63,978 nt of DNA from Burkholderiales bacterium. Its GTDB lineage: Bacteria; Pseudomonadota; Gammaproteobacteria; Burkholderiales; JAHFRG01. Where the stretch lies: assembly GCA_035543335.1 (NCBI GenBank), contig DASZZH010000029.1, forward strand, positions 1 through 63,978, written 5' to 3'. Both the position numbers and the translations under genes were made by a program. The notes beneath the pieces are model-generated. The model was not told the DNA's origin. It searched no databases and saw only the letters and a list, made by a program, of their open reading frames with translations. This document shows, piece by piece, positions 46,543-57,101 of the stretch. Within the stretch, counting starts at the first letter, position 1; each line of letters begins with the position of its first letter.

Positions 46543-47979
46543 GTGGTAACCCAAGCCAAACCGGATTTGCTAATCGTTGACGACGATCCGCTGATTACCG
46601 ACACGCTCAATTTCGTGTTGAGCAAGGATTTTTCCGTCTACGCAGCGAATTCCCGCAATCAGGTAAAAAGCCTGCTGCGGCAGCTCGAGAAACCGCCGCA
46701 GCTCGCGCTCATCGACCTCGGCCTGCCGCCCACGCCGCACCGGCCCGACGAAGGCTTTCGCCTCATCAACGAACTGCTCGCCCATTCCCCGGGCATCAAG
46801 ATCGTAGTGCTGTCCGGGCAGAACGACGAGGCCAACGCCCGGCACGCGCGCACCCTGGGCGCGATTGAATTCATCCCCAAGCCGTGCGAGCCTGAAAAAC
46901 TTAAAAGCCTGCTCACCAAGGCGCTTGAAATACGCGATGCCGAATTGGGCGTGGCGCCCGCGGACAGCGGCATCATCGGCTCAAGTTCAGTAATCGAAAA
47001 ACTACGCAATCAAATCGGCCAATATGCCGACGCGCCGTTCCCGGTGCTGATTGAGGGCGAATCGGGAAGCGGCAAAGAATTGGTCGTCGCGTCCCTGCAT
47101 CGCTTAAGCAGTCGGCGGCAGAAGCCTTATCTCGCTTTGAACTGCGCGGCGATTTCACCCAACCTGGTGGAGCCGACGTTGTTCGGCTACAGCAAAGGCG
47201 CCTTCACCGGCGCCGATGCATCGCGCCCGGGCTATTTCGAGGATGCGCGCGACGGCACTCTTTTCCTCGACGAAATCGGCGAACTGCCGCTGGAACTGCA
47301 GGCGAAGCTTTTGCGCGTGCTGGAAAACGGCGAATACCAGCGCGTCGGCGAAACCCAAAGCCGCACCAGCAACGCGCGCGTGGTCGCCGCCACCAACCGC
47401 GACCTGCGCCAGGAAATCAAGGCGGGGCGCTTCCGTTCCGATCTCTATCACCGCTTGAGCGTGTTCAGCATCAGCGTACCGCCGCTGCGCGATCTGGGTG
47501 AAGACAAGCGCGCCCTGCTCGACCACTTCAGCGATTTCTATGCGCGCCAGAGCCATGTCGCCCCGTTCACGCTCGACGACAAGTCGCTTTTGCTGTGGCT
47601 CGACTATCCCTTCCCCGGCAACGTGCGGGAATTGCGCAATGTCGTGATCCGGCTCACCACCAAATATCCGGGGCAAACAGTGGGTACGGCGCAATTGCAA
47701 AGCGAGCTCGACATGGACGGGATGGACGTGAAAACGCCCGAGCCGGCGGTTTCGCAGGATATAAAATTCCTGCAGGAAGCGGCGAAAAAGCATTTACAGA
47801 ACCAGAAAAATTTCAACCTCGACCAGATGCTGCAGGAGTGGGAAAGAAGTTATGTGGAAGCGGCGCTCTCCATCACCCACGGCAATCTGTCACAGGCGGC
47901 CAAGCTTTTGGGCGTGCGCCGCACTACGCTCTACAGCCGCATGCAGCAATACGGCAATCTGGAAGAAAATAAAGAATAG
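46543..47979 (+). CDS. NtrC-family sigma54-dependent response regulator (PrsR-like)
   Basis: 478 residues from a GTG at 46543 with GAGGAG 4 bases before it; an ATG at 46483 lies inside the MITE end and is less likely. The receiver domain (about 5-130) has LLIVDDDP, the phospho-Asp in LALIDLGLP and Lys in PKPCEPE. The AAA+ domain has Walker [17 protein letters not shown] in [11 protein letters not shown] and [19 protein letters not shown]. The C-terminal HTH has [20 protein letters not shown]. It activates RpoN promoters. It heads the pilus locus, and a histidine kinase lies at the other end (60294-62000). Confidence 0.93.
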   Translation: MVTQAKPDLLIVDDDPLITDTLNFVLSKDFSVYAANSRNQVKSLLRQLEKPPQLALIDLGLPPTPHRPDEGFRLINELLAHSPGIKIVVLSGQNDEANARHARTLGAIEFIPKPCEPEKLKSLLTKALEIRDAELGVAPADSGIIGSSSVIEKLRNQIGQYADAPFPVLIEGESGSGKELVVASLHRLSSRRQKPYLALNCAAISPNLVEPTLFGYSKGAFTGADASRPGYFEDARDGTLFLDEIGELPLELQAKLLRVLENGEYQRVGETQSRTSNARVVAATNRDLRQEIKAGRFRSDLYHRLSVFSISVPPLRDLGEDKRALLDHFSDFYARQSHVAPFTLDDKSLLLWLDYPFPGNVRELRNVVIRLTTKYPGQTVGTAQLQSELDMDGMDVKTPEPAVSQDIKFLQEAAKKHLQNQKNFNLDQMLQEWERSYVEAALSITHGNLSQAAKLLGVRRTTLYSRMQQYGNLEENKE

Positions 47980-47991
47980 GCGCTCGGCATC

Positions 47992-49506
47992 ATGTATTAC
48001 GCCCACTTCGGCCTGACACAGCCACCGTTCAAAATCACTCCCAATACGGAATTTTTCTTTTCCGGGGGAAACCGCGGCGCCATCCTCGACGCCTTGATTT
48101 ACGCCATCACGCACGGCGAGGGCTTGATCAAGGTGAGCGGCGAAGTAGGCAGCGGCAAGACCATGCTGTGCCGGATGCTCCAGACGCGTCTGCCCGCCCA
48201 TATCGAAAGCGTCTATCTTGCCAATCCCAGCGTCTCGCCGGAAGAAGTCCTGCATGTCGTCGCCTTTGAACTGCAATTGCCCATCCCCAACCAGGCGCCG
48301 CGCCTCGAAGTAATGCAGGCACTGCACCATTATCTGCTGGAACGCCACGCGCAAAAGCGCCAGGTGGTGGTCTTCGTCGAGGAATCGCAAAGCATGCCGC
48401 TCGCCACGCTGGAGGAAATGCGGCTTCTGTCCAATCTTGAAACCGGCAGCCACAAGCTTTTGCAAATTATCCTGTTTGGTCAGCCGGAGTTCGATGAAAT
48501 CCTGCGCAAGCCCGAGATCCGTCCGCTGCGCGAGCGCATTACCTACAGCTTTTCGCTGGGGCCGCTGAACGGCCAACAAATTAAGGATTATCTGATGTTC
48601 CGCATGCGCGCTGCGGGCTACCGCGGCCCGAACCTGTTTTCCCCGGGCGTGGTACGCATGATTGCCAAAGCCTCAAAGGGACTCACGCGCCGCGTCAACC
48701 TGCTTGCAGACAAGGCGCTGCTTGCGGCATTCGCGGACAATACGCATACCATCAAGCCCAAGCATATCAAGGCGGCCATCAAGGACAGTGAATTCGGCAG
48801 CGACATGGGGCGCCGGCCGGTTCCCGGGTTGGCCTGGCTTGCGTTCGGAATCGCACTCGGAGCATTGTTGTACGGCGCCTACCTCTCGCTTTGGCTGCCA
48901 TTTGAAGCGCCTTCCAATAATCAGCCCGCTGCCAGTGCCGCACCGGTTCCGCAAAACGCGCCGGCAAAGCCTGCGGCATCTGAGGAGCCCAAGCTGGCCA
49001 TAGCAGAACCAGCTGCATCCGGCTCTTCCCAAGCTAGCGCACAGGTTGGCGCGCAAAAAACCGGCCCCGGCGAACTCGGCCTTCCGATGCGGATGTCCCC
49101 TACAGTTACGTTAGCCCCCGCCGGCGCAGAGGGCAAACCCGAAAAGCCGGCGCAACCCGAGGCAGACGCCGCGTTTGTACAATATCCATTGCTGCAGCAA
49201 CGCATTGAAGCGGCGCAAAACGCGTTTGCCCGAGCCGCAGCAGAAAATTTCAGCATCCAGCTGTTCCTCACCGAGGACATGCGACCGCCGCGTATCGAAC
49301 GTTTTCTTACGCGCGCCGAGAAACTGGTGAATCTCGACGAAATTTACGTGTACCCGGTGAAAACGGGGGGCCAAGTGAGGTTCAGGGTGTTTTACGGTCT
49401 GTATCCTTCACAGCAGGAAGCCAGGGTGGCGATGAGTCAACTTCCCGCTAAATACTCTGAGGTGTTCAAACTTAAACTTTTGAAAATAGAAGAATTTCGT
49501 AATTAG
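47992..49506 (+). CDS. AAA ATPase of the MshM/ExeA/GspA type
   Basis: 504 residues. The N-terminus YYAHFGLTQPPFKITPNTEF is the hallmark of this family; Walker A GEVGSGKTMLCRML near residue 50, VVVFVEESQSMP as Walker B. A single membrane helix near 285 (LAWLAFGIALGALLYGAYLS) is followed by a Pro/Ala-rich stretch and a C-terminal SPOR-like segment (QVRFRVFYGLYPSQQEARVA). In pilus and type II systems such ATPases help insert the secretin through peptidoglycan. Starts 12 bp after the regulator gene. Confidence 0.9.
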   Translation: MYYAHFGLTQPPFKITPNTEFFFSGGNRGAILDALIYAITHGEGLIKVSGEVGSGKTMLCRMLQTRLPAHIESVYLANPSVSPEEVLHVVAFELQLPIPNQAPRLEVMQALHHYLLERHAQKRQVVVFVEESQSMPLATLEEMRLLSNLETGSHKLLQIILFGQPEFDEILRKPEIRPLRERITYSFSLGPLNGQQIKDYLMFRMRAAGYRGPNLFSPGVVRMIAKASKGLTRRVNLLADKALLAAFADNTHTIKPKHIKAAIKDSEFGSDMGRRPVPGLAWLAFGIALGALLYGAYLSLWLPFEAPSNNQPAASAAPVPQNAPAKPAASEEPKLAIAEPAASGSSQASAQVGAQKTGPGELGLPMRMSPTVTLAPAGAEGKPEKPAQPEADAAFVQYPLLQQRIEAAQNAFARAAAENFSIQLFLTEDMRPPRIERFLTRAEKLVNLDEIYVYPVKTGGQVRFRVFYGLYPSQQEARVAMSQLPAKYSEVFKLKLLKIEEFRN

Positions 49507-49683
49507 TGGCCCGTTTTCCGGACATTGCGCGAGTTGGAATAAACTCCTGAATGCACGGGTATAAAGCTTGTTGCTCTGTATAGATTGCCAAGAATGTTTA
49601 GACTAAGTTGTAATAAAATCGTGCTAGGGTTAAGATTTATAGGGAATATCCTGTGTTGCTTAATATAAGGAACCGGGGAAAAA

Positions 49684-51465
49684 ATGCAACACCCCTGTTT
49701 ATTGCGATTCTTTTTTTTCCTGTCACTGGCCTTGCTCTTCGGCGGCTGTGCTGCTAATTATCCGCACATCCCGCAATCGCAAGGCCATATCAGCGCGGCC
49801 AAACCCGAGATTGAGCCGGCGGAAATTCCGGCGCCGGTAACAACTACCGCCTTCGTTCCCCCTCCCAAGCCGGTCGAAAAACCGCAGACTTACAGCGTGG
49901 TGGTAAACGAGGTGCCGGCGAAGGAACTCTTGTTTGCACTCGGGCGCGACACCAAGCAAAACATCGACATCCACCCCGCAATCCAGGGGCTGGTGACGCT
50001 GAATGCGGTGAATGAAACCCTGCCGGCGATACTCGACCGCATCGCGCGCCAGGTCAACATCCGCTACAAGCTGGAAGGCGACACGCTGGTGGTGTCGCCG
50101 GACACGCCTTACTTTAAAACCTACAACGTTAACTATGTCAACATCACTCGCAACACCACGTCCGCCATCGGCGTTTCCGGCCAGATTTCCACCCCGGTCA
50201 CCGGAGCGGGCGGGGGCGCCCAGGCTTCGTCCAGCGGCAGTACAGGCAGCACTTCCACCACCAACGTCAGCACCACCTCCAACAATAATTTCTGGGATGT
50301 GTTGAAAGACAATATCCGCAGCATTTTAAGCACCACCAAGGTGCAGACGCTTTCCGCCGAAGACAAGGCGACGCGCGCCGAAGCGCTGAGAGCCGCGCGC
50401 GAGGAGCGACTGCAACAGGCCGAGGCGGTGTCACGCGCGGGCCAGGCGGCGCCAACCCTGTTCAACGCCGCTTTTGGCGGCGGCTCGCCGGCGCTTCCCG
50501 GCGATGCAAAAGACGATATCGTAGTCAACCCGGTCACCGGCATGGTCAGCGTGCTGGCGTCGGAAAAACAGCACGCGCTGATAAAACAATACCTCGACGG
50601 AGTCGGTGAATCTTCGCAGCGCCAAGTGCTGATCGAGGCGACCATTGTCGAAGTGTTCCTGAGCGACCAGTATCAGGCGGGAGTAGATTTCGTCCGTCTC
50701 GGCAATTTCACCATCCGCCAAAGCCTGCTTGGTACCAATCTCGGTACGCCGCCGTTTACCTCGATTGCCTATGCCTCCAGCAATACCAATCCCTCCATCA
50801 CCTCTATCATCAAGCTGCTTGAGCAATTCGGTAAAACGCATGTGCTCTCCAGCCCGAAATTGATGGCACTGAATAACCAGACGGCGCTGTTAAAGGTGGT
50901 GGATAACATCGTTTATTTTTCGATTGAAGTACAACCCGCGGTGGTCACCACCGGCATAGTGACGCAGCCGGTTGTCAACACCCGCGCGCAGACGGTGCCA
51001 GTGGGCGTGGTGATGAGCGTCACTCCGCAAATCAACGAGAACGGCGCGGTTTCGCTTACCGTGCGCCCGACCATTTCGCGCATCACCAAGTTCGTCAACG
51101 ACCCTAACCCCAGCCTCATCATCCCGACCGGCATCCCCGGCGTCACCCAAACAATCACCAACCCGGTGCCACAAATCCAGACCCGTGAAATGGAATCGGT
51201 GCTGCAAGTCAACAGCGGACAGACGATCATTCTGGGCGGGCTCATGCAGGATGAAGAAACGCGCAGCCGCGACGCGGTGCCGGGCTTGGGACAGATTCCG
51301 CGCTTCGGCGACTTGTTCAGCTTCCGCAACGACCTCGTGTCAAAAACCGAACTGGTGATATTCCTGCGCCCGACGGTGGTGACCAATCCTTCGCTGGACA
51401 GCGATGAATTGAAATTCTTCAAGCGTTTTTTGCCACAACCTGAAATCTCCGGCAGCACTCAATGA
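49684..51465 (+). CDS. mshL: MSHA-like pilus secretin MshL
   Basis: 593 residues. The lipoprotein-like signal has Cys in LLFGGC near residue 22. N0/STN-like domain (AKELLFALGRDTKQNIDIHP), a Ser/Thr-rich insert, then a short N-domain and the secretin core (VLIEATIVEVFLSDQYQAGV; the end has VNSGQTIILGGLMQDEE). It forms the outer-membrane channel for the pilus. The 177 bp upstream is AT-rich and should hold a promoter, but no sigma54 site is visible. Its stop overlaps the next gene by 4 bp. Confidence 0.93.
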   Translation: MQHPCLLRFFFFLSLALLFGGCAANYPHIPQSQGHISAAKPEIEPAEIPAPVTTTAFVPPPKPVEKPQTYSVVVNEVPAKELLFALGRDTKQNIDIHPAIQGLVTLNAVNETLPAILDRIARQVNIRYKLEGDTLVVSPDTPYFKTYNVNYVNITRNTTSAIGVSGQISTPVTGAGGGAQASSSGSTGSTSTTNVSTTSNNNFWDVLKDNIRSILSTTKVQTLSAEDKATRAEALRAAREERLQQAEAVSRAGQAAPTLFNAAFGGGSPALPGDAKDDIVVNPVTGMVSVLASEKQHALIKQYLDGVGESSQRQVLIEATIVEVFLSDQYQAGVDFVRLGNFTIRQSLLGTNLGTPPFTSIAYASSNTNPSITSIIKLLEQFGKTHVLSSPKLMALNNQTALLKVVDNIVYFSIEVQPAVVTTGIVTQPVVNTRAQTVPVGVVMSVTPQINENGAVSLTVRPTISRITKFVNDPNPSLIIPTGIPGVTQTITNPVPQIQTREMESVLQVNSGQTIILGGLMQDEETRSRDAVPGLGQIPRFGDLFSFRNDLVSKTELVIFLRPTVVTNPSLDSDELKFFKRFLPQPEISGSTQ

Positions 51466-52595
51466 GCCTGTTGATGAAAGCCTTGCAAAAGGCTGCCCAG
51501 AACCGTGAAGGCGGCAGCCAAGGCGCCGGCGAAGTTACGGAAAAGGATTCCCGCGAGCTCGAGCTGCAACCGATGGAATCCGAGTCCACGGCGGCGGCCT
51601 GGGCTCAACCGCTCGCCGAGCCGCCTGCCGCCACCGTCAGCCCCGCCATGGCGGCGACGGTGATGCGCGCGGGCGAGACGCCGGGCGGGATCGGCAACTA
51701 CATTCGCGGGCATCCGATAGTTTTGATTGGCCTCATCGCGGCTCTATTGGTAATCGGCGGGTTTGTCTACGTGCTCCTGGCCATCAACAAACCCGCCGTG
51801 TTCACCGCGCCCGCTCAGCCCTCGGCCAAGGCTCCGCTGGTTGTCGCGCCCGCGCCACAGCCAGCGCCGCCACCGGCCCAACCCGTACCGGAATCCAAGC
51901 CGCTTTTTGCCGACTTACCGCGCGAGCAAGGCGAAGTCAACGCTGTCCGTGCCCCGCGACCCGCTGCGCCGCGCGCACTGCCGCAGCAGAATATCAGCGT
52001 CAGCCCCGTCCGCGCCGCACCGACGGTCGATCCGCAGCTGCAGGACGCTTATTCAGCGCTCCAGCAAAACCGTCTTGAGACGGCACAAGCCGCTTACCAA
52101 AAATTTTTGACCGCCGAACCGAACAACGTGGAAGCCCTGCTTGGTCTTGCCTCAATCGCGGAACAGCAGAAGCAGCCGGATCAGGCCACTCAGTATTATA
52201 TGAAAGCATTACAAACCGATCCGAAGAACGCCACGGCGCAGGCCGCGCTGATCGGCCTGGTCGGACGCGCCGACCCGCAAGCGAGCGAGGCGCGCCTCAA
52301 GCAATTACTCGCCCGCGAACCCTCCGCTTTCCTGTATTTCACTCTGGGCAACCTGTACGCCGGGCAGTCGCAGTGGCCCGGCGCGCAGGACGTCTATTTC
52401 CGGGCGCACCATCTGCAATCCGACAATCCGGATTATGCTTTCAATCTGGCCGTCAGTCTGGAACATCTCAACCAACCCAAGCTTGCACTCAAGTTCTATC
52501 AACAGGCGCTGACCCTGGCTAGGAACAAAGGACAGGCGCATTTCGATTTGAATCTGGCGCAAAACCGCATCAGCCGGCTGTCTTCGCTGGAGTAG
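51462..52595 (+). CDS. mshN: TPR-repeat pilus biogenesis protein MshN-like
   Basis: 377 residues. It starts MSLLMKALQKAAQNREGG (typical MshN opening). One membrane helix (about 85-105), a Pro/Ala-rich periplasmic linker, then five or so TPR motifs from residue 190 (DAYSALQQNRLETAQAAYQK onwards). It is bitopic with a periplasmic TPR scaffold, probably contacting the secretin or peptidoglycan. Between mshL and mshE as in MSHA loci. Confidence 0.85.
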   Translation: MSLLMKALQKAAQNREGGSQGAGEVTEKDSRELELQPMESESTAAAWAQPLAEPPAATVSPAMAATVMRAGETPGGIGNYIRGHPIVLIGLIAALLVIGGFVYVLLAINKPAVFTAPAQPSAKAPLVVAPAPQPAPPPAQPVPESKPLFADLPREQGEVNAVRAPRPAAPRALPQQNISVSPVRAAPTVDPQLQDAYSALQQNRLETAQAAYQKFLTAEPNNVEALLGLASIAEQQKQPDQATQYYMKALQTDPKNATAQAALIGLVGRADPQASEARLKQLLAREPSAFLYFTLGNLYAGQSQWPGAQDVYFRAHHLQSDNPDYAFNLAVSLEHLNQPKLALKFYQQALTLARNKGQAHFDLNLAQNRISRLSSLE

Positions 52596-52601
52596 CGGCC
52601 G

Positions 52602-54299
52602 ATGGAACAGCGTAAAAAAATGCGTCTCGGCGAGATGCTGATCCAGCAGGGGCTGGTAACCGCCGACCAGCTGCGCATCGCGCTCACCGAGCAAAAGCAA
52701 AGCAAGCTGCAGGTCGGCCGGCAGCTGGTGAAGCTGGGGTTTGTCAGCGAAGCGGTGATTCGCGACCTCATGGCCCGCACCATCGGCCAGGAGAGCATTG
52801 ACCTTTCCCACGTCGTCGCCGACGCCGAAGCGCTGAAGCTGGTGCCGCAGGAATTCGCGCGCCGTTACCGCATGCTGGCAATCGCTTACGACGCCGAGAA
52901 TAAGAGCCTGACGGTGGCGGTGAGCGAGATCTTCAACGTGGTAGCGCTGGATCAACTGCGCGCCACGCTCGGCCCGCACATCGAAATCAAAACCCTGCTC
53001 GCCGGCGAGGCACAGCTGGAGGAGAGCATTGACCGCTTCTACGGCTTCGAGCTTTCGGTGGACGGCATCCTCCAGGAAATCGAAACCGGGGAAATCGACT
53101 ACCAGAGCCTGCAAGCGGCGGGCGATGAATACACCCAACCCATCGTGCGGCTGGTGGATGCGCTGCTGGTGGACGCGGTGAAACGCGGCGCCTCCGACAT
53201 CCACTTCGAGCCGGAATACGCTTTTCTGCGCATCCGCTACCGCGTTGACGGCGTGCTGGAACAGGTGCGCAGCCTGCACAAGACCTACTGGCCGGGCATC
53301 GCGGTGCGCCTCAAGGTGATTTCGGAGATGAACATCGCCGAAACCCGCTCGCCGCAGGACGGGCGGCTCTCGCTCAACCTCAACGGGCGCGAGGTGGATT
53401 TCCGCGTCTCGACCCAGCCCACGGTTCACGGCGAAAACATCGTGCTGCGGGTCTTGGACCGTGAAAAATCCATCATCAACCTGGAACGCATGAACCTGTC
53501 CAAGGAAATCGTGCGCAAGATGAGTTTCATGCTGTCGCGTCCTGAAGGCATCTTGATCCTCACCGGGCCCACCGGCAGCGGCAAGACCACCATGCTGTAT
53601 TCACTGCTTTCCAAACTGAACAACGAAGAAGTCAACATCATGACCCTAGAAGACCCGGTGGAATACCCGGTGACCCTGATGCGCCAGACCTCGGTGAACG
53701 AAGCGGCGCGAATGGATTTTGCCAACGGCATTCGCTCGATTTTGCGCCAGGACCCGGACATCATCCTGGTCGGCGAAATCCGCGACAAGGAAACGGCGGA
53801 AATGGCTTTCCGCGCGGCGATGACCGGCCATCAGGTGTTCACCACGCTGCACACCAATTCCGCATTGGGGGCGTTTCCGCGGCTCATGGACATAGGCATC
53901 CTTCCGGACATCATCGCCGGCAACGTGATCGGCGTGGTCGCGCAGCGCCTGGTGCGGTTGCTCTGCCCGAAATGCAAGAAAGCCGTGGATCCGACTTCGC
54001 TCGAGCGCAAGGTGTTCAAATTGGAAGACACATCCCTAAAGATTTACAAACCGGTCGGTTGCAAACACTGCAACAACAAAGGTTACAAAGGCCGCACGGC
54101 GGTGGTGGAAGTGCTGCAAATGGACAGCGATCTGGATGAATTGGTGGCGCGACGCGCCACGCTGCGCGAGCTGCAGGTCGCGGCGTCGGCGAAAGGCTTC
54201 AATACACTCGCCAATGAAGCCACGCGCCTGGTGCTCGAGGGCGTGACCAGCAGCACCGAAGTCACGCGCACAGTGAATCTCACCGACCAGGTAAACTAA
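52602..54299 (+). CDS. mshE: MSHA-like pilus extension ATPase MshE
   Basis: 565 residues. The N-terminal MshEN domain starts with RLGEMLIQQGLVTADQLRIA, fitting the cyclic di-GMP-binding RLGxxL-x3-G motif, followed by a second, weaker copy (VGRQLVKLGFVSEAVIRDLM). The motor part has Walker A LTGPTGSGKTTMLYSLL near residue 320, Asp box DPDIILVGEIRD, TLHTNSALGAFPRLMD, and zinc Cys pairs CPKC and CKHC. It powers pilin polymerisation and is expected to respond to cyclic di-GMP. Confidence 0.95.
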   Translation: MEQRKKMRLGEMLIQQGLVTADQLRIALTEQKQSKLQVGRQLVKLGFVSEAVIRDLMARTIGQESIDLSHVVADAEALKLVPQEFARRYRMLAIAYDAENKSLTVAVSEIFNVVALDQLRATLGPHIEIKTLLAGEAQLEESIDRFYGFELSVDGILQEIETGEIDYQSLQAAGDEYTQPIVRLVDALLVDAVKRGASDIHFEPEYAFLRIRYRVDGVLEQVRSLHKTYWPGIAVRLKVISEMNIAETRSPQDGRLSLNLNGREVDFRVSTQPTVHGENIVLRVLDREKSIINLERMNLSKEIVRKMSFMLSRPEGILILTGPTGSGKTTMLYSLLSKLNNEEVNIMTLEDPVEYPVTLMRQTSVNEAARMDFANGIRSILRQDPDIILVGEIRDKETAEMAFRAAMTGHQVFTTLHTNSALGAFPRLMDIGILPDIIAGNVIGVVAQRLVRLLCPKCKKAVDPTSLERKVFKLEDTSLKIYKPVGCKHCNNKGYKGRTAVVEVLQMDSDLDELVARRATLRELQVAASAKGFNTLANEATRLVLEGVTSSTEVTRTVNLTDQVN

Positions 54300-54342
54300 A
54301 AGCATTTCATCGCAGGTAAAGCAGAGTCCAGGCTAACAGCCC

Positions 54343-55548
54343 ATGTCCACCTTTCAATACAAAGCGGTAGACCGTGCCGGCCGGCCGGCACGCGGCAGCC
54401 TTGACGCCATCAACGAGGTGGATCTCGAGCTGCGGTTGAAACGCATGGGCCTGGACCTGATCACCTCCCGCCAGGTCAACCGCGGTGCGTCCGCCCTGGC
54501 GCGCGGCAAAATCACCCGACGCGATCTCATCACGCTCTGCCTCGACATGGAGCAGATTTCGCGCGCCGGGATTCCATTGTTGGAGGGCATGCGCGATCTG
54601 CGCGACACGCTCGAGAACCCGCGTTTCCGCGAAATCATCACCTCGCTTCTGGAAGACATGGAAGGCGGCAAGCAGCTGTCGCAGGCGCTTGCCGCCCACC
54701 CGCATGTCTTCAACCACGTTTTCGTGAGCTTGGTGAAAGCCGGGGAACAGGCCGGCCGGCTCACTGAAGTGTTCGAAAGCCTAGCGACGACAATGAAATG
54801 GCAGGATGAGCTCATCGGCCAGACGCGGCGCCTGATGCTTTACCCCATCCTGGTTTTGCTGGTCATTCTGGTGGTAATGGTCGTGCTGCTGGTGGTATTG
54901 GTGCCGCAAGTGGTGTCGCTGCTGAAAAACATGGGTCTCCCCTTGCCGCTTCAGACCAGAGTGCTGATTTTTATTTCCAACTCCATCATTCACTACTGGC
55001 CGTATATACTCGGCGTGCCGCTATTTTCCGGCATCGTCTTCGGGTACCTGGTGCGGCAAAATCCCAAGATGCGTTATTTCTGGGATTATCTGCAGCTGCA
55101 CCTGCCGATCACCGGCGAGATCCTGCAAAAGATCATCATGGCGCGCTTCTCCAATTTCTTCGCGCTGATGTATCAGTCCGGCATCACCATACTTGAAGCC
55201 ATCAAGACCAGCGAGGGAATCGTCGCCAACCGTGTCATCGTCGACGGCCTGCAGCGCGCCGGCCAGCAAATCGGCTCGGGCGAAAGCCTGACCGAGGCAT
55301 TCCGCAATCTCGGCATGTTCCCGCCGCTGGTGATTCGCATGCTGCGCGTGGGCGAGACCACCGGCGCATTGGATACGGCGCTGCTTAACGTCAGCTATTT
55401 TTACAACCGCGACGTCAAGGATGCGGTGGACAAGGGCCTTAAGCTGCTAGGGCCCCTTACCACCATTATCCTGGCCTCGCTTTTGCTTTCCATCATGACT
55501 GCCACCTTGCTTCCGGTGTACGATATCCTGGGTAAGCTTAAGTTTTAA
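54343..55548 (+). CDS. mshG: MSHA-like pilus platform protein MshG (GspF/PilC family)
   Basis: 401 residues, two GspF domains each with a membrane segment. FQYKAVDRAGRPARGSLDA at the start, MARFSNFFALMYQSGITILE at the second domain, and the final helix ending SIMTATLLPVYDILGKLKF. It is the inner-membrane platform on which the ATPase turns. It follows mshE by 43 bp. Confidence 0.94.
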   Translation: MSTFQYKAVDRAGRPARGSLDAINEVDLELRLKRMGLDLITSRQVNRGASALARGKITRRDLITLCLDMEQISRAGIPLLEGMRDLRDTLENPRFREIITSLLEDMEGGKQLSQALAAHPHVFNHVFVSLVKAGEQAGRLTEVFESLATTMKWQDELIGQTRRLMLYPILVLLVILVVMVVLLVVLVPQVVSLLKNMGLPLPLQTRVLIFISNSIIHYWPYILGVPLFSGIVFGYLVRQNPKMRYFWDYLQLHLPITGEILQKIIMARFSNFFALMYQSGITILEAIKTSEGIVANRVIVDGLQRAGQQIGSGESLTEAFRNLGMFPPLVIRMLRVGETTGALDTALLNVSYFYNRDVKDAVDKGLKLLGPLTTIILASLLLSIMTATLLPVYDILGKLKF

Positions 55549-55556
55549 TCAACCTT

Positions 55557-57101
55557 ATGGCCGACAAAATCTTTCTCTGCGTTTCCGCTTCCCAGGCCAC
55601 CGCCGGCCGCTGGCGCGGAGGCAAGCTGGTTGCGGTCCAGGTATTCGCCAACGATCAGAACGGCTGGTCCGGGTTCAATGGACTCCTGCAGAGCAGCCCC
55701 GGGGCGCCGGTGCACCTCATGGTGGACACAGTCGAGGAAGATTATCGTTTCGAAAACCTGCCGCACAGCTTCGGTAGCGACCGCAGGGAAATGATCGCGA
55801 GGAAATTGCGCCAGCTTTACCGCAATAATCCCTACAGCCGCGCCTGGCTGCAGGGACGCGAGACCGACAAGCGGCGCGATGACCGCTTCCTGTTTGCCGC
55901 CCTTACCAACCAAGACTTCATAGCAGGATGGCTCAAGGTCATCGAGGCGCAGCAGGCGCCATTGGCGGGGATCTACCTGCTGCCGATGGCCAGCCATAAT
56001 CTTCTCAAAAAATTCGACCTCGACAACACCAGCAACCTGCTGCTGGTAACGCAAAACAGCGCCGGGCTGCGCCAGACCTTTTTCCGCGACCAGAGGCTGC
56101 GTATCAGCCGCCTTACGCCGCTGGAAAATATCAGTAATGTATCGCGCATCACGGACTATGCCGAGGAAATCGGCAATACCCGGCTCTACCTCGCGGCAGT
56201 CAAGGTCATGCCTCTGGAAGAGCCGCTGCTCGTTGTTATCCTCGATCAGAGTGAAACGCTGGCCGGGCTCAGCAGAGAGCTGGTCAAACAGCAACCCAAT
56301 GTTCTGTGCCAGAATTTTGGCCGCGGCGAGATCGTGGCTAAACTGGGAGTGGCGCCAGAGTTGCTGCAATTGTCCCCGGACGTGCTGTATTTACACATGC
56401 TGGGCGAGCATCAGCCGCTCATCGATCTGGCACCCGAGGAAAAAACCCGGCGGTTCTGGCGCTATTCAGCGCGCCTCAGGGTTTATGTCGCCAGTGTCGC
56501 GGTGGCGTTGACAGCTCTGTTGTGGTGTGGCGCGAACCTTTACCAGCAATTCAACTACAAGGAACAAGCCGCACAGGCGCTGCAGCAGGCATCGCAGCAA
56601 CAAGTCTTTTACCTGGAAGTGACCAAGCAATTTCCCGCCGCGCCCACTTCCGCCGAAAACCTGAGAAATGTGGTGGAGATTGCGCAAAAAATCAAGCAAA
56701 GCGCGCACAGACCGGAATTAATGTTCGCGGCGATCAGCCACGTCCTAGATGCCAGTCCCGGCGTAGTGCTGAAAAGCGTAAGCTGGAAATTCAGCGAAAG
56801 CCTGGAAGCCGAACCCGGCCAAACCCGGCAACCCGGTTCTGTTTCGGGTCCCAAAAGACAGAGTGGGGTGATCGAAGCGGAAATCCGACCGTTCAAGGGC
56901 GATTATCGCGCCGCCATCGCCAGCATCAACAGCTTTGTGGAAAAGCTGCGCAACGAAAAAGCAGTGGCCGGAGCCGCGATTATGCAGTTGCCGCTCGACG
57001 TGAATCCCGGGGCCAGCTTGAGCGGCAACACCACCGACAGCCGCGAACAGACTTCCAGCGCCCCCTTCAAGGTGACTTTGTCATTGAGGCAGGAATCATG
57101 A
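55557..57101 (+). CDS. mshI: Pilus assembly protein MshI (PilM/PilN-like)
   Basis: 514 residues. The first 300 residues are an actin-like/PilM-type domain rather degraded in motif. A membrane helix at about 310-330 (VYVASVAVALTALLWCGANL) is followed by a coiled coil and a PilN-like periplasmic domain. It links the cytoplasmic motor to the periplasmic alignment complex. ATGA overlap with the next gene. Confidence 0.85.
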   Translation: MADKIFLCVSASQATAGRWRGGKLVAVQVFANDQNGWSGFNGLLQSSPGAPVHLMVDTVEEDYRFENLPHSFGSDRREMIARKLRQLYRNNPYSRAWLQGRETDKRRDDRFLFAALTNQDFIAGWLKVIEAQQAPLAGIYLLPMASHNLLKKFDLDNTSNLLLVTQNSAGLRQTFFRDQRLRISRLTPLENISNVSRITDYAEEIGNTRLYLAAVKVMPLEEPLLVVILDQSETLAGLSRELVKQQPNVLCQNFGRGEIVAKLGVAPELLQLSPDVLYLHMLGEHQPLIDLAPEEKTRRFWRYSARLRVYVASVAVALTALLWCGANLYQQFNYKEQAAQALQQASQQQVFYLEVTKQFPAAPTSAENLRNVVEIAQKIKQSAHRPELMFAAISHVLDASPGVVLKSVSWKFSESLEAEPGQTRQPGSVSGPKRQSGVIEAEIRPFKGDYRAAIASINSFVEKLRNEKAVAGAAIMQLPLDVNPGASLSGNTTDSREQTSSAPFKVTLSLRQES

